A DNA stretch of 64,000 nucleotides from Brucella pseudogrignonensis (lineage in GTDB: Bacteria > Pseudomonadota > Alphaproteobacteria > Rhizobiales > Rhizobiaceae): assembly GCF_002252525.1 (NCBI RefSeq), contig NZ_NNRM01000017.1, positions 124,001 through 188,000 of the forward strand. The letters are read 5' to 3'. The position numbers and the translations under genes were made by a program. The notes beneath the pieces were generated by a model. It was not told the origin of the DNA. It made no database searches and saw nothing but the letters and a program-made list of their open reading frames with translations. Of this stretch, positions 28,617 through 37,167 are shown one piece after another; position 1 is the first letter of the stretch; each line of letters opens with the position of its first letter.

Positions 28617-28972
28617 TTCTGACCTCTCGCCGTCCTGTCACTTCACGGCAGTTCCAACGAATGGGGAGTTTCCGTCTGCAACTGCAAAAATAAAATTGTG
28701 CGGTTTTTCCGCCTCTGCTTCTCAAACAAGTCAGGCAAAAGCTTGTCTTCTCACAGGTTTCCGGAGAGGCGTCGGAGACGCAAGGGCAGCTTTCGCGATT
28801 CTGTTTTTCTTTGTCTTTGCTGCGCCGCCTTGCTAGAGATGAGCAGCCGAAGCAATATCTCATATTGCACCTTCTTGGTTAAGGAGGTCTCAACATGAGA
28901 ATCGGCGAGCCAGGTTTCCTGTGAAATTTATGGACCTGCACAGGTGGCACTGCTCAAGAAAAAGGGGTGGAG
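28617..28972. other. 356-base gene-free divergent region
   Basis: This gap separates the divergent SH3 and 2-hydroxyacid dehydrogenase genes and must hold both promoters. The only strong signals are the AAGGAGGT ribosome site with the 9-codon frame at 28895-28924. I see no tRNA, no terminator and no repeat family here. Confidence 0.6.
28895..28924 (+). CDS. Candidate 9-residue leader peptide (uORF)
   Basis: ATG at 28895 opens a frame MRIGEPGFL ending in TGA at 28922-28924. A full AAGGAGGT ribosome site lies at 28881-28888, 6 bases before the ATG; it is the best such match I see here yet serves no long gene. The next gene, a 2-hydroxyacid dehydrogenase, begins 48 bases later with its own site. 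It could be a translated leader controlling that gene, or the remnant of an ORF. Expression is unproven. Confidence 0.35.
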   Translation: MRIGEPGFL

Positions 28973-29977
28973 ATGTCGAACAAGAAAAAGCCGCTGGTCG
29001 TACTTACCCGGAAACTTCCGGACCCGGTGGAAACCCGAATGCGGGAACTGTTCGACGCACGTCTGAATATTGACGATCATCGCATGTCGCAGCCGGAAAT
29101 TATTGCTGCGATGAAAGAAGCCGATGTTCTGGTTCCTTGCATAACCGATGTGATCGATGCGGCAGCCATTGAGCAGGCCGGCCCCAATCTTAAACTGATC
29201 GCCAATTTCGGCAATGGTGTTGACAATATCGATGTAGCCGCAGCTGCAAAGCGCGGCATCACTGTCACCAACACGCCCAATGTGCTGACCGAAGACACCG
29301 CCGACATGACGCTGGCACTGCTTTTGATGGTGCCACGCCGTCTGGTTGAAGGCGCAAACGTCCTTAATGAGCGTGACGGCGAATGGCCGGGCTGGTCGCC
29401 GACTTGGATGCTTGGGCGCCGCATCTGGGGCAAGCGTCTGGGGATTGTCGGTATGGGTCGCATTGGCACAGCCGTTGCCCGCCGCGCCAAGGCTTTCGGT
29501 CTGTCGATCCATTATCACAACCGCAAGCGCGTTAGCGCACAAGTTGAGGAGGAGCTGGAAGCGACTTACTGGGACAGCCTCGATCAGATGCTGGCTCGCA
29601 TGGATATTATCTCGGTCAATTGCCCGTCGACGCCTGCAACCTTTCACCTGCTTTCGGCCCGCCGCATCGCTTTGATGCAGCCGACCGCGTATCTCGTGAA
29701 CACGGCGCGCGGTCAGATCATTGATGAAAATGCGCTGGTCGAACTGATCGAGCAGGGCAAAATTGCCGGGGCCGGGCTTGATGTGTTTGAACATGAGCCA
29801 GCTGCCAACCCGCGCCTTTTATCGCTTGCTGAAAAAGGTAAGGTCGTGCTTCTGCCGCATATGGGATCGGCAACGATTGAAGGCCGTGTGGATATGGGTG
29901 ATAAGGTCATCATCAATATCAGGGCTTTTGTCGACGGACATCGCCCACCGGACCGTGTATTGCCGAACCGAATCTAA
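28973..29977 (+). CDS. D-isomer-specific 2-hydroxyacid dehydrogenase (glyoxylate/hydroxypyruvate reductase type)
   Basis: A 334-residue NAD(P)-dependent dehydrogenase. The nucleotide loop is GIVGMGRIGTAVARR. Catalytic residues are an arginine in NTARGQIIDE, a glutamate in GLDVFEHEP and a histidine in LLPHMGSATIE. The GNGVDNIDV and TEDTADM segments match the glyoxylate reductase/glycerate dehydrogenase branch. ATG 28973 is preferred, with AAAGGGGTGG upstream; GTG 28967 is the first in-frame codon. It ends exactly where the reverse-strand hydrolase ends. Confidence 0.88.
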   Translation: MSNKKKPLVVLTRKLPDPVETRMRELFDARLNIDDHRMSQPEIIAAMKEADVLVPCITDVIDAAAIEQAGPNLKLIANFGNGVDNIDVAAAAKRGITVTNTPNVLTEDTADMTLALLLMVPRRLVEGANVLNERDGEWPGWSPTWMLGRRIWGKRLGIVGMGRIGTAVARRAKAFGLSIHYHNRKRVSAQVEEELEATYWDSLDQMLARMDIISVNCPSTPATFHLLSARRIALMQPTAYLVNTARGQIIDENALVELIEQGKIAGAGLDVFEHEPAANPRLLSLAEKGKVVLLPHMGSATIEGRVDMGDKVIINIRAFVDGHRPPDRVLPNRI

Positions 29978-30844
29978 TTATTTGCTGGCAGTTAGCGGCG
30001 CGTCCAGCCTATTGCCCGCAATGAACTTCAGAACCGTTTTCGCATAAAGGCGTGGGTTTTCGGCCGGAACGCCATGACCGGAATCGGGCAATATGACCAG
30101 CTGCGCTCCGGGTATATGATCTGCAATAAACTCAGTATGTTCGCGGGTAATTGCGGTATCCCGGTCGCCGATGACGATTGCTGTCCGAACATCGATTTTT
30201 GAAAGATCGTCTGCGGTATAATTCGGCTCATTCGCCCAAAGCGCATGAATTTCCTTATCGATGCTGCTGTAGTGGCGGAGTTCGGGAATTGGCTTTCCTT
30301 CGGCGCGCGCCAGCGCATAGCCGGTTGAACCTTCCGGCGTGACGTTTGCAGCCTGTGCGAACAGGCTTTTCAGTCGCTCAGGATAGCGGATGGCAATATC
30401 AATGCCGATAATGCCGCCATCGCTCCAGCCAACAAGATCGACCTTGTTGACGTGCAGATAGTCGAGCAGGGCAACATAATCATCTGCCATCAGCTCATAG
30501 GTGAGTGGCTCGGTCGTTCGTGTCGAGCGGCCCTGACCACGACTGTCTGCGACAATCACCATATGATCACGCGCCAGAATAGGCAGCTGCGCATCCCAGA
30601 CATGCTGGTCAGAAAGCCCACCATGGATCAGCAGGATTGGCGGTCCCTTGCCCACAACACGGTAGTACATTTCGATGCCGTTAACGCTGGCAAAGCTGGC
30701 TGGTGAGGCTGTGATGGTCATACGTGCTGCCCTTTCAAGAGAAACGGCGGACGGGAAGAAGACAACAAACCCAAAGAGCAGTGCTGAGATTCCGAGTGTA
30801 GTCATCCAGAGTGCTGATCGTGGGAGTGATGTTCTTCCCTTCAT
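29978..30844 (-). CDS. Membrane-anchored or exported alpha/beta hydrolase
   Basis: A 288-residue alpha/beta hydrolase. The N-terminus has a hydrophobic segment (about 13-33) that could be a signal anchor. The catalytic pattern is complete: oxyanion HGG, nucleophile elbow GWSDGG, an aspartate in IGDRDTAI and a histidine in PDSGHGVP. The family includes esterases and proline iminopeptidase-like enzymes; the substrate is unknown. It lies 16 bases after the NlpC/P60 gene, so it may be the last gene of a marR-nlpC-hydrolase unit, and it meets the dehydrogenase stop codon end to end. Confidence 0.8.
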   Translation of the reverse strand: MKGRTSLPRSALWMTTLGISALLFGFVVFFPSAVSLERAARMTITASPASFASVNGIEMYYRVVGKGPPILLIHGGLSDQHVWDAQLPILARDHMVIVADSRGQGRSTRTTEPLTYELMADDYVALLDYLHVNKVDLVGWSDGGIIGIDIAIRYPERLKSLFAQAANVTPEGSTGYALARAEGKPIPELRHYSSIDKEIHALWANEPNYTADDLSKIDVRTAIVIGDRDTAITREHTEFIADHIPGAQLVILPDSGHGVPAENPRLYAKTVLKFIAGNRLDAPLTASK

Positions 30845-30860
30845 GATAGATACCCTGTCC

Positions 30861-31721
30861 TCAGGGCCTTCTGATCAGAGTAGGCAGGCCATAAAGATAA
30901 GCAATGCGCTTGATCGCATCCTTGAGAGGCTCGAGCGTTACGGTCATCGTATGGCCGCTGGCATGAATCAGCATGTCAGGTGAGGCACAAATTGCGACAT
31001 GACCCTTCCAGAAGACCAGATCGCCGCGCTTGAGATTGGAATAGTCTGCGTCGGGTTCGACGATTTCACCGAGCGTGGTTTCCTGCATATCCGAATCGCG
31101 CAGGACCTTGCGACCTGCGACCCACATCGAAAGCTGGACAAGACCGGAGCAATCGATCCCGAAGCCTGAAGTCCCACCCCAGAGATAAGGCGTATGCAGG
31201 AGTGTTTCGGCTACCGAAACGAAATCGTGGGCATGGTCGCTCAAAGGCGCGAGATGCTTGGCAATTAACGCTTCACCGCTCTCAAGCAGTGCATATTCGG
31301 TGCCACGTTTTTCATAGGTGCCGACGATTCGCACGCGCGAACCGAGTGACAATGCTTTTGTATGCGGGAATCGAAGATCATTACCGGGATAGACGAATGT
31401 GCGCGGAACGATGACCATATGCGTCGCATTATCAACCGGCTTCTCCAGTGAAGCTGCGGAGACATATCCGGTATAGCCGTCGCGTTCAGCCTGAACCCAG
31501 CACCAACCGTCCTGCTCTTCAAAAACGCGTACCGTGTCGCCAAAGATGATCTGCGTCTGTGGTCCGCTATCGGGGCGTGGTTCTGCGCGCAGGTCGACAA
31601 CCGAATCGGAAACCTGCATCAGCGTGCCAGCCGTAAAGCGACTTGCTTCCACCTGACCACTTAGCCGTTCATCGGCGAGATCGGGACGGTAGGCGTTCAA
31701 ACGGCGATCGAGTATGCTCAC
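30861..31721 (-). CDS. C40 (NlpC/P60) peptidoglycan endopeptidase with SH3 domains
   Basis: A 286-residue protein with two SH3-like segments (about 33-93 and 105-160) and a C-terminal NlpC/P60 domain. The catalytic cysteine is C191 in GIDCSGLVQLS and the histidine is in LVFWKGHVAICAS; a further HASGH motif follows. Family members are dipeptidyl-peptidases acting on D-Glu-diaminopimelate muropeptides. No signal peptide is seen, so a cytoplasmic recycling role is likely. The start is GTG 31721, overlapping the MarR stop in a GTGA, so the two genes are translationally coupled. Confidence 0.88.
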   Translation of the reverse strand: MSILDRRLNAYRPDLADERLSGQVEASRFTAGTLMQVSDSVVDLRAEPRPDSGPQTQIIFGDTVRVFEEQDGWCWVQAERDGYTGYVSAASLEKPVDNATHMVIVPRTFVYPGNDLRFPHTKALSLGSRVRIVGTYEKRGTEYALLESGEALIAKHLAPLSDHAHDFVSVAETLLHTPYLWGGTSGFGIDCSGLVQLSMWVAGRKVLRDSDMQETTLGEIVEPDADYSNLKRGDLVFWKGHVAICASPDMLIHASGHTMTVTLEPLKDAIKRIAYLYGLPTLIRRP

Positions 31722-32068
31722 AATGGTAACTCCCTGGCTCTGGCGATCACAAGATCGCCTAGTCTTTCGACATAAAGTGCGCCAGTGACTGTTCTCTTTA
31801 CTAGCACATTTCTACGATCTTTTTCATCACGATGCCGGGATACGAGATCGAGCGTTCCCATCGTGTCGAGCGCACGCGTTATCACCGGCTTGGTAACATT
31901 CAGCTTGGCTGCCAGCCCTCGCACGGTATGCGGGGGTGTTTCCAGATAAATTGTCAGAAGGATAGCCGCTTGCCGCGTGGTCAGGTCAGGCATTTCATCC
32001 TGCACCTGTGCCAGTGAAAGCGTTCTCAGCAATGTCAGTGCCTGTAAAGGCTTCAGTTCAACGGGCAT
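31718..32068 (-). CDS. MarR-family transcriptional regulator
   Basis: A compact 116-residue winged-helix protein. The helix-turn-helix reads TVRGLAAKLNVTKPVITRALD and the wing is VSRHRDEKDRRNVLVKRT, both typical of MarR. It lacks the long N-terminal dimer helix, so it is shorter than most MarR proteins (about 140). It overlaps the NlpC/P60 gene by 4 bases. The target is unknown, though the coupling suggests a link with cell-wall peptide recycling or simple autoregulation. Confidence 0.82.
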   Translation of the reverse strand: MPVELKPLQALTLLRTLSLAQVQDEMPDLTTRQAAILLTIYLETPPHTVRGLAAKLNVTKPVITRALDTMGTLDLVSRHRDEKDRRNVLVKRTVTGALYVERLGDLVIARARELPL

Positions 32069-32142
32069 AACCTACCGAATTTCGGGTGATTGTTTCGGAC
32101 CCGTATCATTCAACGACGTTTTCTTTTTGCAGGCAAGTTATT

Positions 32143-33525
32143 TCATTTTGCGGGATATTTATGCTTGAGAAGCGCATAGAGCGCGCGGATGGCCTGCGCT
32201 TCACCACCGACAGGCGAGGCAGGCTTTTCGACCGGCACCCAACCATAAATATCGAAATGTGCCCAGCTTTTCGCCTTCTCGACAAAGCGGCTCAGGAACA
32301 GTGCAGCGGTCACAGATCCAGCAAAGCCGTCAGTCGTAACATTGTTGATGTCCGCTACGCGCGATGAAAGTTTTTGCGCATAGGGCGCCCACAACGGCAT
32401 ACGCCAGAGCGGATCAGCCGTCTCGTCGGCCTTTTCAGCAATGGCTGCTGCAAGCGCATCGTCATGCGTATAGAAAGGCGGCAGATCAGGGCCAAGCGCC
32501 ACACGCGCAGCACCGGTCAGTGTTGCCATATCGATGATGAGCTCCGGCTCTTCTTCGTCGGCCAGCGTCAGCGCATCGGCCAGAAGGAGACGACCTTCCG
32601 CATCGGTATTGCCAATTTCGACGCTCAAGCCCTTGCGGCTTTGCAGAATGTCGCTTGGGCGGAATGCATTGCCTGCGATTGAGTTTTCAACTGCCGGGAT
32701 AAGCACGCGCAGTCGAACCGGGAGTTTTGCATTCATGATGATCGACGCAAGGCCCAGCACATTGGCGGCACCGCCCATATCCTTTTTCATGAGCAACATG
32801 CCGCTCGCTGGCTTGATATCGAGACCGCCAGTGTCGAAACATACACCCTTGCCGACGAGGGTGATCTTCGGATCACTATCCTTGCCCCAAGTGAGATCAA
32901 TGAGGCGCGGCGCAATGCTGCCTGCGCGACCAACCGCATGGATCATCGGGAAGTTTTGTTTCAGCAGCGCATCGCCTTCAATCGTGCTGACCTTTGCGCC
33001 ATTCCTGGAAGCGAGATCGCGCGCAGCCTGTTCCAGAGCATCTGGTCCCATGTCATTGGTCGGCGTGTTGATAAGATCGCGTGCAAGCGTTACGGCGTCG
33101 GCAATATGCTGTGTTTCAGTGGCGTTGACGCCTGCCGGCACCGCCAGACGGATAGTTTTGTCGCTGCCCTTGCGATAGCGCGTGAAGCTATAGCCGCCCA
33201 TCAAGAAGGCGAGAGTTACCAGTTCTGCGTGGTCTGGCTTATTTTCGATATGCCAGTCGCCTTCGGGGAGGCCGCGCGCCAATTTTCCGGCGAGCAATTG
33301 CGATTGACCGCCCTGGTCGTCATCACCTGTGCCAAACAAAGCACCGGCAATCGTGCCGTCTTTGCCGGGAAGTACCAGAATACGACCGGATTCCCCGTTA
33401 AAATCATTGGCCTTGGCCCAAGCCTGAACATCGGATGTCAGCGCTGTCTGCTCGGTCTTATTCTTTCCGATGAACCAGATTGGGCGGCTGTCTGCTGATT
33501 TTGCGGCTACGATCTCAACGGTCAT
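32143..33525 (-). CDS. M17 family leucyl aminopeptidase
   Basis: A 460-residue cytosolic aminopeptidase with an N-terminal macro-like domain (1-145) and an M17 catalytic domain. Metal and catalytic motifs are VGKGVCFDTGGLDIKP, MKKDMGGAANVLG and NTDAEGRLLLADAL, the last being the family signature. It removes N-terminal residues from peptides using two divalent metals. It is shorter than E. coli PepA (503) and lacks the PepA DNA-binding features, resembling the rhizobial PepB-like form. It lies 74 bases upstream of the MarR gene on the same strand. Confidence 0.9.
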   Translation of the reverse strand: MTVEIVAAKSADSRPIWFIGKNKTEQTALTSDVQAWAKANDFNGESGRILVLPGKDGTIAGALFGTGDDDQGGQSQLLAGKLARGLPEGDWHIENKPDHAELVTLAFLMGGYSFTRYRKGSDKTIRLAVPAGVNATETQHIADAVTLARDLINTPTNDMGPDALEQAARDLASRNGAKVSTIEGDALLKQNFPMIHAVGRAGSIAPRLIDLTWGKDSDPKITLVGKGVCFDTGGLDIKPASGMLLMKKDMGGAANVLGLASIIMNAKLPVRLRVLIPAVENSIAGNAFRPSDILQSRKGLSVEIGNTDAEGRLLLADALTLADEEEPELIIDMATLTGAARVALGPDLPPFYTHDDALAAAIAEKADETADPLWRMPLWAPYAQKLSSRVADINNVTTDGFAGSVTAALFLSRFVEKAKSWAHFDIYGWVPVEKPASPVGGEAQAIRALYALLKHKYPAK

Positions 33526-33624
33526 GACATTCCTCGGCGATTAGAATTTCTGGCTCAATCAATAAACAAATAGCCACCCTGCGTGAACAGGGCGGCTATT
33601 CAATTCTGCATGAAGAGAGACAAC

Positions 33625-33804
33625 TTAGTTTCGTTCAGTCATCTGGATCTGTGCGGCCTTGTAATCAAAAGCGGAAGCAGGCTTTCCAGCGAAAAGCGCC
33701 ATGCCACTAATGACGGCGATAACAGCAAGCGCACCGATGAGTGTGCATTCGATCATCGCTGCACCCGATCTGTTTTTAAAAAAGCGCGTCATCAAAGCCG
33801 GCAT
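33625..33804 (-). CDS. Flp/Fap-type pilin-like small protein
   Basis: A 59-residue gene. A basic leader MPALMTRFFKNRSG is followed by AAMIECTLIGALAVIAVIS, a hydrophobic helix with glutamate at position +5 after the glycine. That is the class IVb Flp prepilin cleavage pattern (G before the helix, E at +5); the usual +6 tyrosine is cysteine here. The short C-terminus ends QIQMTERN. No cpa/tad secretion genes are nearby, so the pilin would need a remote Tad system. It lies 99 bases upstream of the aminopeptidase gene on the same strand; the ribosome site is weak. Confidence 0.65.
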   Translation of the reverse strand: MPALMTRFFKNRSGAAMIECTLIGALAVIAVISGMALFAGKPASAFDYKAAQIQMTERN

Positions 33805-34006
33805 GTTACTTACCCTGAGCTGAAGTCTCGTTGGGGTTCTTTTTAGTGCCTGGCAATTGTGATGAGTTTAAGAAACAAGGAAAATAAAACGTTAATATAG
33901 GTCGGGTCCTACTTCGATCTGGTTTGGGTTAACGGATGGCAAATGCAGCCGAGCGGCATTATATGGTCGTGACAGCTTGTTTCTTTTCCCGCCTGAAAGA
34001 TGAAAA

Positions 34007-34888
34007 ATGCCCGAATTACCTGAGGTCGAAACGGTTCGCCGCGGTTTGCAGCCTTTCATGGAAGGCGCGAAAATCGAACGGATCGAGCAGAACAGGCCTG
34101 ATCTCCGTTTCCCTTTTCCCGATCACTTTGTTGAGCGTCTGTCCGGACGCAACATCGACGCGCTCGGGCGGCGCGCAAAATATCTCACGATGCATCTCGA
34201 CGATGGGCTTTCGATCATCAGCCATCTTGGCATGTCCGGTTCGTTTCGGATTGAAGCGGATGATGCGGAAGGAATGCCGGGCGGCTTTCATCACGAGCGA
34301 TCCAAAATCGCAAAACATGACCATGTCGTTTTCCATCTCTTGAGGGGAAATGGGTCAACCGCACGCGTCATCTATAACGACCCGCGCCGGTTTGGATTCA
34401 TGCTCTTTGCGGAGAAGGGCACATTGGATGAACATCCCTTTCTGAAAGGTCTGGGCGTAGAGCCTACAGGCAATCGCCTTTCAGGTGAATTGCTTGGAAC
34501 GCTCTTTGAAGGCCGCAAGACGCCGTTGAAAGCGGCTTTGCTTGATCAGCGCCTCATCGCAGGGCTTGGCAATATATATGTCTGCGAGGCGCTGTGGCGC
34601 TCGCGTCTTTCCCCGATGCGTGCCGCAGGTTCAATTGTCCAGGATGCGAAAGTTCTTGACCGGCTGGCTGAAGATATCCGCACTGTGATTGCCGAGGCGA
34701 TTGCAGCTGGCGGCTCCAGTCTGAAGGACTACATTCAGGCTGATGGTGCGCTTGGTTACTTCCAGCATTCATTCTCCGTTTATGGGCGCGAGGCAGAGCC
34801 GTGCCGTACGCCGGGCTGTACCGGAGTTGTGGAACGCGCCGTGCAGGCAGGCCGTTCGACCTTTTTCTGCGCTTCCTGCCAAAGTTGA
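34007..34888 (+). CDS. mutM: Formamidopyrimidine-DNA glycosylase MutM/Fpg
   Basis: A 293-residue base-excision repair enzyme. After Met removal the N-terminus is [12 protein letters not shown], giving the catalytic proline and glutamate. The H2TH region is present, and the C-terminal zinc finger reads CRTPGCTG...TFFCASCQS with four cysteines. It removes 8-oxoguanine and formamidopyrimidines and cuts the strand by beta/delta elimination. It is slightly longer than the E. coli enzyme (269) because of a loop rich in charged residues near 85-110, common in Alphaproteobacteria. Confidence 0.97.
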   Translation: MPELPEVETVRRGLQPFMEGAKIERIEQNRPDLRFPFPDHFVERLSGRNIDALGRRAKYLTMHLDDGLSIISHLGMSGSFRIEADDAEGMPGGFHHERSKIAKHDHVVFHLLRGNGSTARVIYNDPRRFGFMLFAEKGTLDEHPFLKGLGVEPTGNRLSGELLGTLFEGRKTPLKAALLDQRLIAGLGNIYVCEALWRSRLSPMRAAGSIVQDAKVLDRLAEDIRTVIAEAIAAGGSSLKDYIQADGALGYFQHSFSVYGREAEPCRTPGCTGVVERAVQAGRSTFFCASCQS

Positions 34889-34970
34889 TTCTGAGCTGAC
34901 CTTGCCAAAGTGAGTCGGGCGGTCCAACTTGGCCGCCACTATGAACCGATCAAGGAGGAGAAGCTTTCTC

Positions 34971-35744
34971 ATGGCTTATGAAACGATCGTTGTGGAGACG
35001 CGCGGTGGCGTGGGACTCATCCGTCTCAACCGACCGCAGGCGCTGAATGCACTCAACAGCACAGTACTCAAGGAGCTGACGGAAGCACTGGCCGCCTTCG
35101 ATACCGATGGCAGAATCGGTGCGATCGTTCTTACCGGTTCGGAAAAGGCCTTTGCGGCCGGTGCCGACATCAAGGAAATGCAGCCGATCAACTTCGTCGA
35201 TGCCTATCTGCAAGACATGTTTGCAGATTGGCGGAAAGTGGATCGTACCCGCAAGCCGATCATCGCAGCCGTGTCAGGTTATGCGTTGGGCGGCGGCTGT
35301 GAGCTTGCCATGATGTGCGATTTCATTATCGCAGCCACCAATGCCAAATTCGGCCAACCGGAAATTACGTTGGGCGTAATGCCAGGTATGGGCGGCTCTC
35401 AGCGCCTCACGCGCTTTGTTGGCAAGTCGAAGGCGATGGATATGTGTCTGACCGGACGCATGATGGGCGCTGAGGAAGCCGAACGTTGCGGCCTTGTTTC
35501 GCGTCTTGTTGCACCGGAAGAACTGATTGAAGAAGCTTTGAAAGCTGCCGAGCGTATTGCCTCTTTCTCGCAGCCATCCGTGCAAATGGTCAAAGAATCG
35601 GTCAACCGTTCTTATGAGACTACACTTGATGAAGGCCTGCGTTTTGAGCGACGCCTGTTTCATTCGCTGTTTGCCACGGAAGATCAGAAAGAAGGCATGT
35701 CTGCGTTTATCGACAAGCGCACGCCATCGTTCAAGAATCGCTGA
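34971..35744 (+). CDS. Enoyl-CoA hydratase
   Basis: A 257-residue crotonase-fold enzyme. The oxyanion hole segments are [11 protein letters not shown] and [16 protein letters not shown]. The catalytic glutamates fall in [16 protein letters not shown]. It hydrates trans-2-enoyl-CoA in beta-oxidation. The start at 34971 is set by AAGGAGGAG about 10 bases upstream; the frame runs back to 34929 without conservation. The order mutM, enoyl-CoA hydratase, rpsT, dnaA is a stable Rhizobiales arrangement. Confidence 0.9.
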   Translation: MAYETIVVETRGGVGLIRLNRPQALNALNSTVLKELTEALAAFDTDGRIGAIVLTGSEKAFAAGADIKEMQPINFVDAYLQDMFADWRKVDRTRKPIIAAVSGYALGGGCELAMMCDFIIAATNAKFGQPEITLGVMPGMGGSQRLTRFVGKSKAMDMCLTGRMMGAEEAERCGLVSRLVAPEELIEEALKAAERIASFSQPSVQMVKESVNRSYETTLDEGLRFERRLFHSLFATEDQKEGMSAFIDKRTPSFKNR

Positions 35745-35807
35745 TGTGAAGAGGGCGGGAAGGGCAATTGAGGCGTTATAGCTGCCTTGACTGCCTGAAA
35801 TTCGGCA

Positions 35808-35831
35808 AGAAGGCCGCATATCCGGCCTTCT
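35808..35831 (+). terminator. Hairpin after the enoyl-CoA hydratase gene
   Basis: A perfect 9-bp stem, agaaggccg (35808-35816) with cggccttct (35823-35831). A T-run is missing, so termination would be weak or Rho-assisted. Confidence 0.5.
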
Positions 35832-35857
35832 GACGCGCTTTGAGATCAGAATCCTCG

Positions 35858-35886
35858 TTGACGCGAAGGCAAAGCTGATCTATAAG
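35858..35886 (+). promoter_or_regulatory. Predicted sigma-70 promoter of rpsT
   Basis: TTGACG (35858-35863) and TATAAG (35881-35886) with exactly 17 bases between them, about 95 bases before the rpsT start. A strong match, fitting a highly expressed ribosomal protein gene. Confidence 0.7.
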
Positions 35887-35987
35887 CCCGCCACGGATCG
35901 GCGGCCCTAGGCATTATGGCTGCCCTAGAGGTTTTGTGCCCGACGGTTAAATCCAGTGGGCTGCTGACAGAAAAAAGAGAGGCATTT

Positions 35988-36254
35988 ATGGCCAATACTC
36001 CTTCGGCCAAGAAGGCAGTGCGCAAGATCGCTGCCCGCACCGAAATCAACAAGTCCCGTCGTTCGCGCGTTCGCACCTTCCTCCGCAAGGTTGAAGACGC
36101 TCTCCTGAGCGGCGACAAGGAAGCAGCATCGGTTGCATTCAAGGCTGCTGAGCCTGAACTGATGCGCGCTGCTTCAAAGGGTGTCGTTCACAAGAATACC
36201 GCTGCTCGTAAGGTTTCGCGCCTTGCTGCACGCGTTAAGGCTCTGAACGCCTAA
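35988..36254 (+). CDS. rpsT: 30S ribosomal protein S20
   Basis: An 88-residue S20, the family length. It starts [20 protein letters not shown], is rich in lysine, arginine and alanine, and ends with the [22 protein letters not shown] helix. S20 binds 16S rRNA early in assembly. ATG 35988 has AGAGAGG eight bases upstream; the longer frame from 35916 crosses the leader. It is flanked by a good promoter and an intrinsic terminator, so it is a single-gene unit between the hydratase and dnaA. Confidence 0.98.
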   Translation: MANTPSAKKAVRKIAARTEINKSRRSRVRTFLRKVEDALLSGDKEAASVAFKAAEPELMRAASKGVVHKNTAARKVSRLAARVKALNA

Positions 36255-36282
36255 TACTACCTATTTATAAAATTAGGTTTCG

Positions 36283-36318
36283 AAACCCGGCTCATTGTTA
36301 GCCGGGTTTTCTTTTTTG
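36283..36318 (+). terminator. Intrinsic terminator after rpsT
   Basis: A perfect 10-bp stem, aaacccggct (36283-36292) with agccgggttt (36300-36309), followed by tcttttttg. Canonical. Confidence 0.9.
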
Positions 36319-37104
36319 GAACTTTTTTAAAGAAACGTACCCTCGAAACTATGAGTATGTTTTTTTAGCAATATTTCATATCAGGCAGATAGTTTTAGAA
36401 CTAATCGAAAGATATATGCGGCGAATTCCTCATTATTTTCAAAAGCTTGTGCGTGTTTATCCACAGTTATCCACAGCCCCTGCGGAGGACTCGGAAGCCC
36501 CTCTGAGTCAAGCCACTTTTTGAAAAATTATTTTGTCGGAGAACATATCGTGCCCGTCTAAAAAAACCGTCAATCAAAACGCATTGAATCCAAAGGCGTT
36601 ATTGCTCTCTCGACCGATTCTCTGCTTGAGGGCACAGGGCATGCAAGTCTTTCTTGAAGAAAAAACTGCAGATCTTAGGCTTGCTCTTTGCCGTAAGGCT
36701 TCGTTAAAGTCAGAGCCATAAGAGGGGTGGGCCGATGGCCCGGAGTTAGCATTAAATAGGATGTCTTATTGGCGTGGGCAGCTTTGTCCGCGAGTGCTGA
36801 ATTCTGGTCTTAAGGTCCTGTTCTTATTAAGTTTGTCTCTTTTGGTGATTGCTTACCATTCATTAACCGGAATGCTGTTTTTGGCGCATCTTCGCAATTG
36901 AATGGTTGTGGCAAATTCCGATCCGGGCAATCAGCCTTGAGCAAGGATTTGATGAGTCGTAACGAGTAGCTCAACAGGAGTTATCTGGGTGTTTGTCCGC
37001 AGCAGTTGTTCGATTGCGGACGGTTTGAGTTTGTGTGCGGTTCTTAGAAAGAACCAGTGTGAATTGAGTACCAGCTGGGTTTCCGGTTCCCCAAACCGGA
37101 CACG
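36319..37104. other. Gene-free dnaA upstream region
   Basis: About 850 bases between rpsT and dnaA with no credible gene. The part at 36340-36420 is AT-rich. It is followed by two tandem DnaA boxes (36457-36475) and then five GANTC sites up to 36958. The layout suits autoregulation of dnaA by DnaA and CcrM-type methylation. It could contribute to an origin, but the chromosome I origin in this group is usually placed elsewhere, near hemE/parAB. Confidence 0.6.
36457..36475 (+). promoter_or_regulatory. Tandem perfect DnaA boxes
   Basis: Two exact TTATCCACA boxes at 36457-36465 and 36467-36475, same strand, 10-base period, so on the same helix face. They lie about 700 bases before dnaA, next to an AT-rich stretch. 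Confidence 0.8.
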
Positions 37105-37167
37105 ATGCAGGAAATAACGACAAGCGCTGTAAAACTAGCGCGTAGGAATGTGAAGGCAGGCGAGACG

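Noticed and set aside
33936-34343. A 135-codon frame overlapping the start of mutM
   Set aside because: It is out of frame with mutM, which has full Fpg motifs from its second residue; the overlapping frame has no recognisable domain.
36533-36721. A 62-codon open frame in the dnaA upstream region
   Set aside because: No ribosome site, no recognisable motif, and it lies among DnaA boxes and GANTC sites in AT-rich non-coding sequence.
36319-37104. Firm call of the chromosomal replication origin here
   Set aside because: Only two clear DnaA boxes are present, and origins in this group are generally reported near hemE/parAB; listed as dnaA regulatory region instead.
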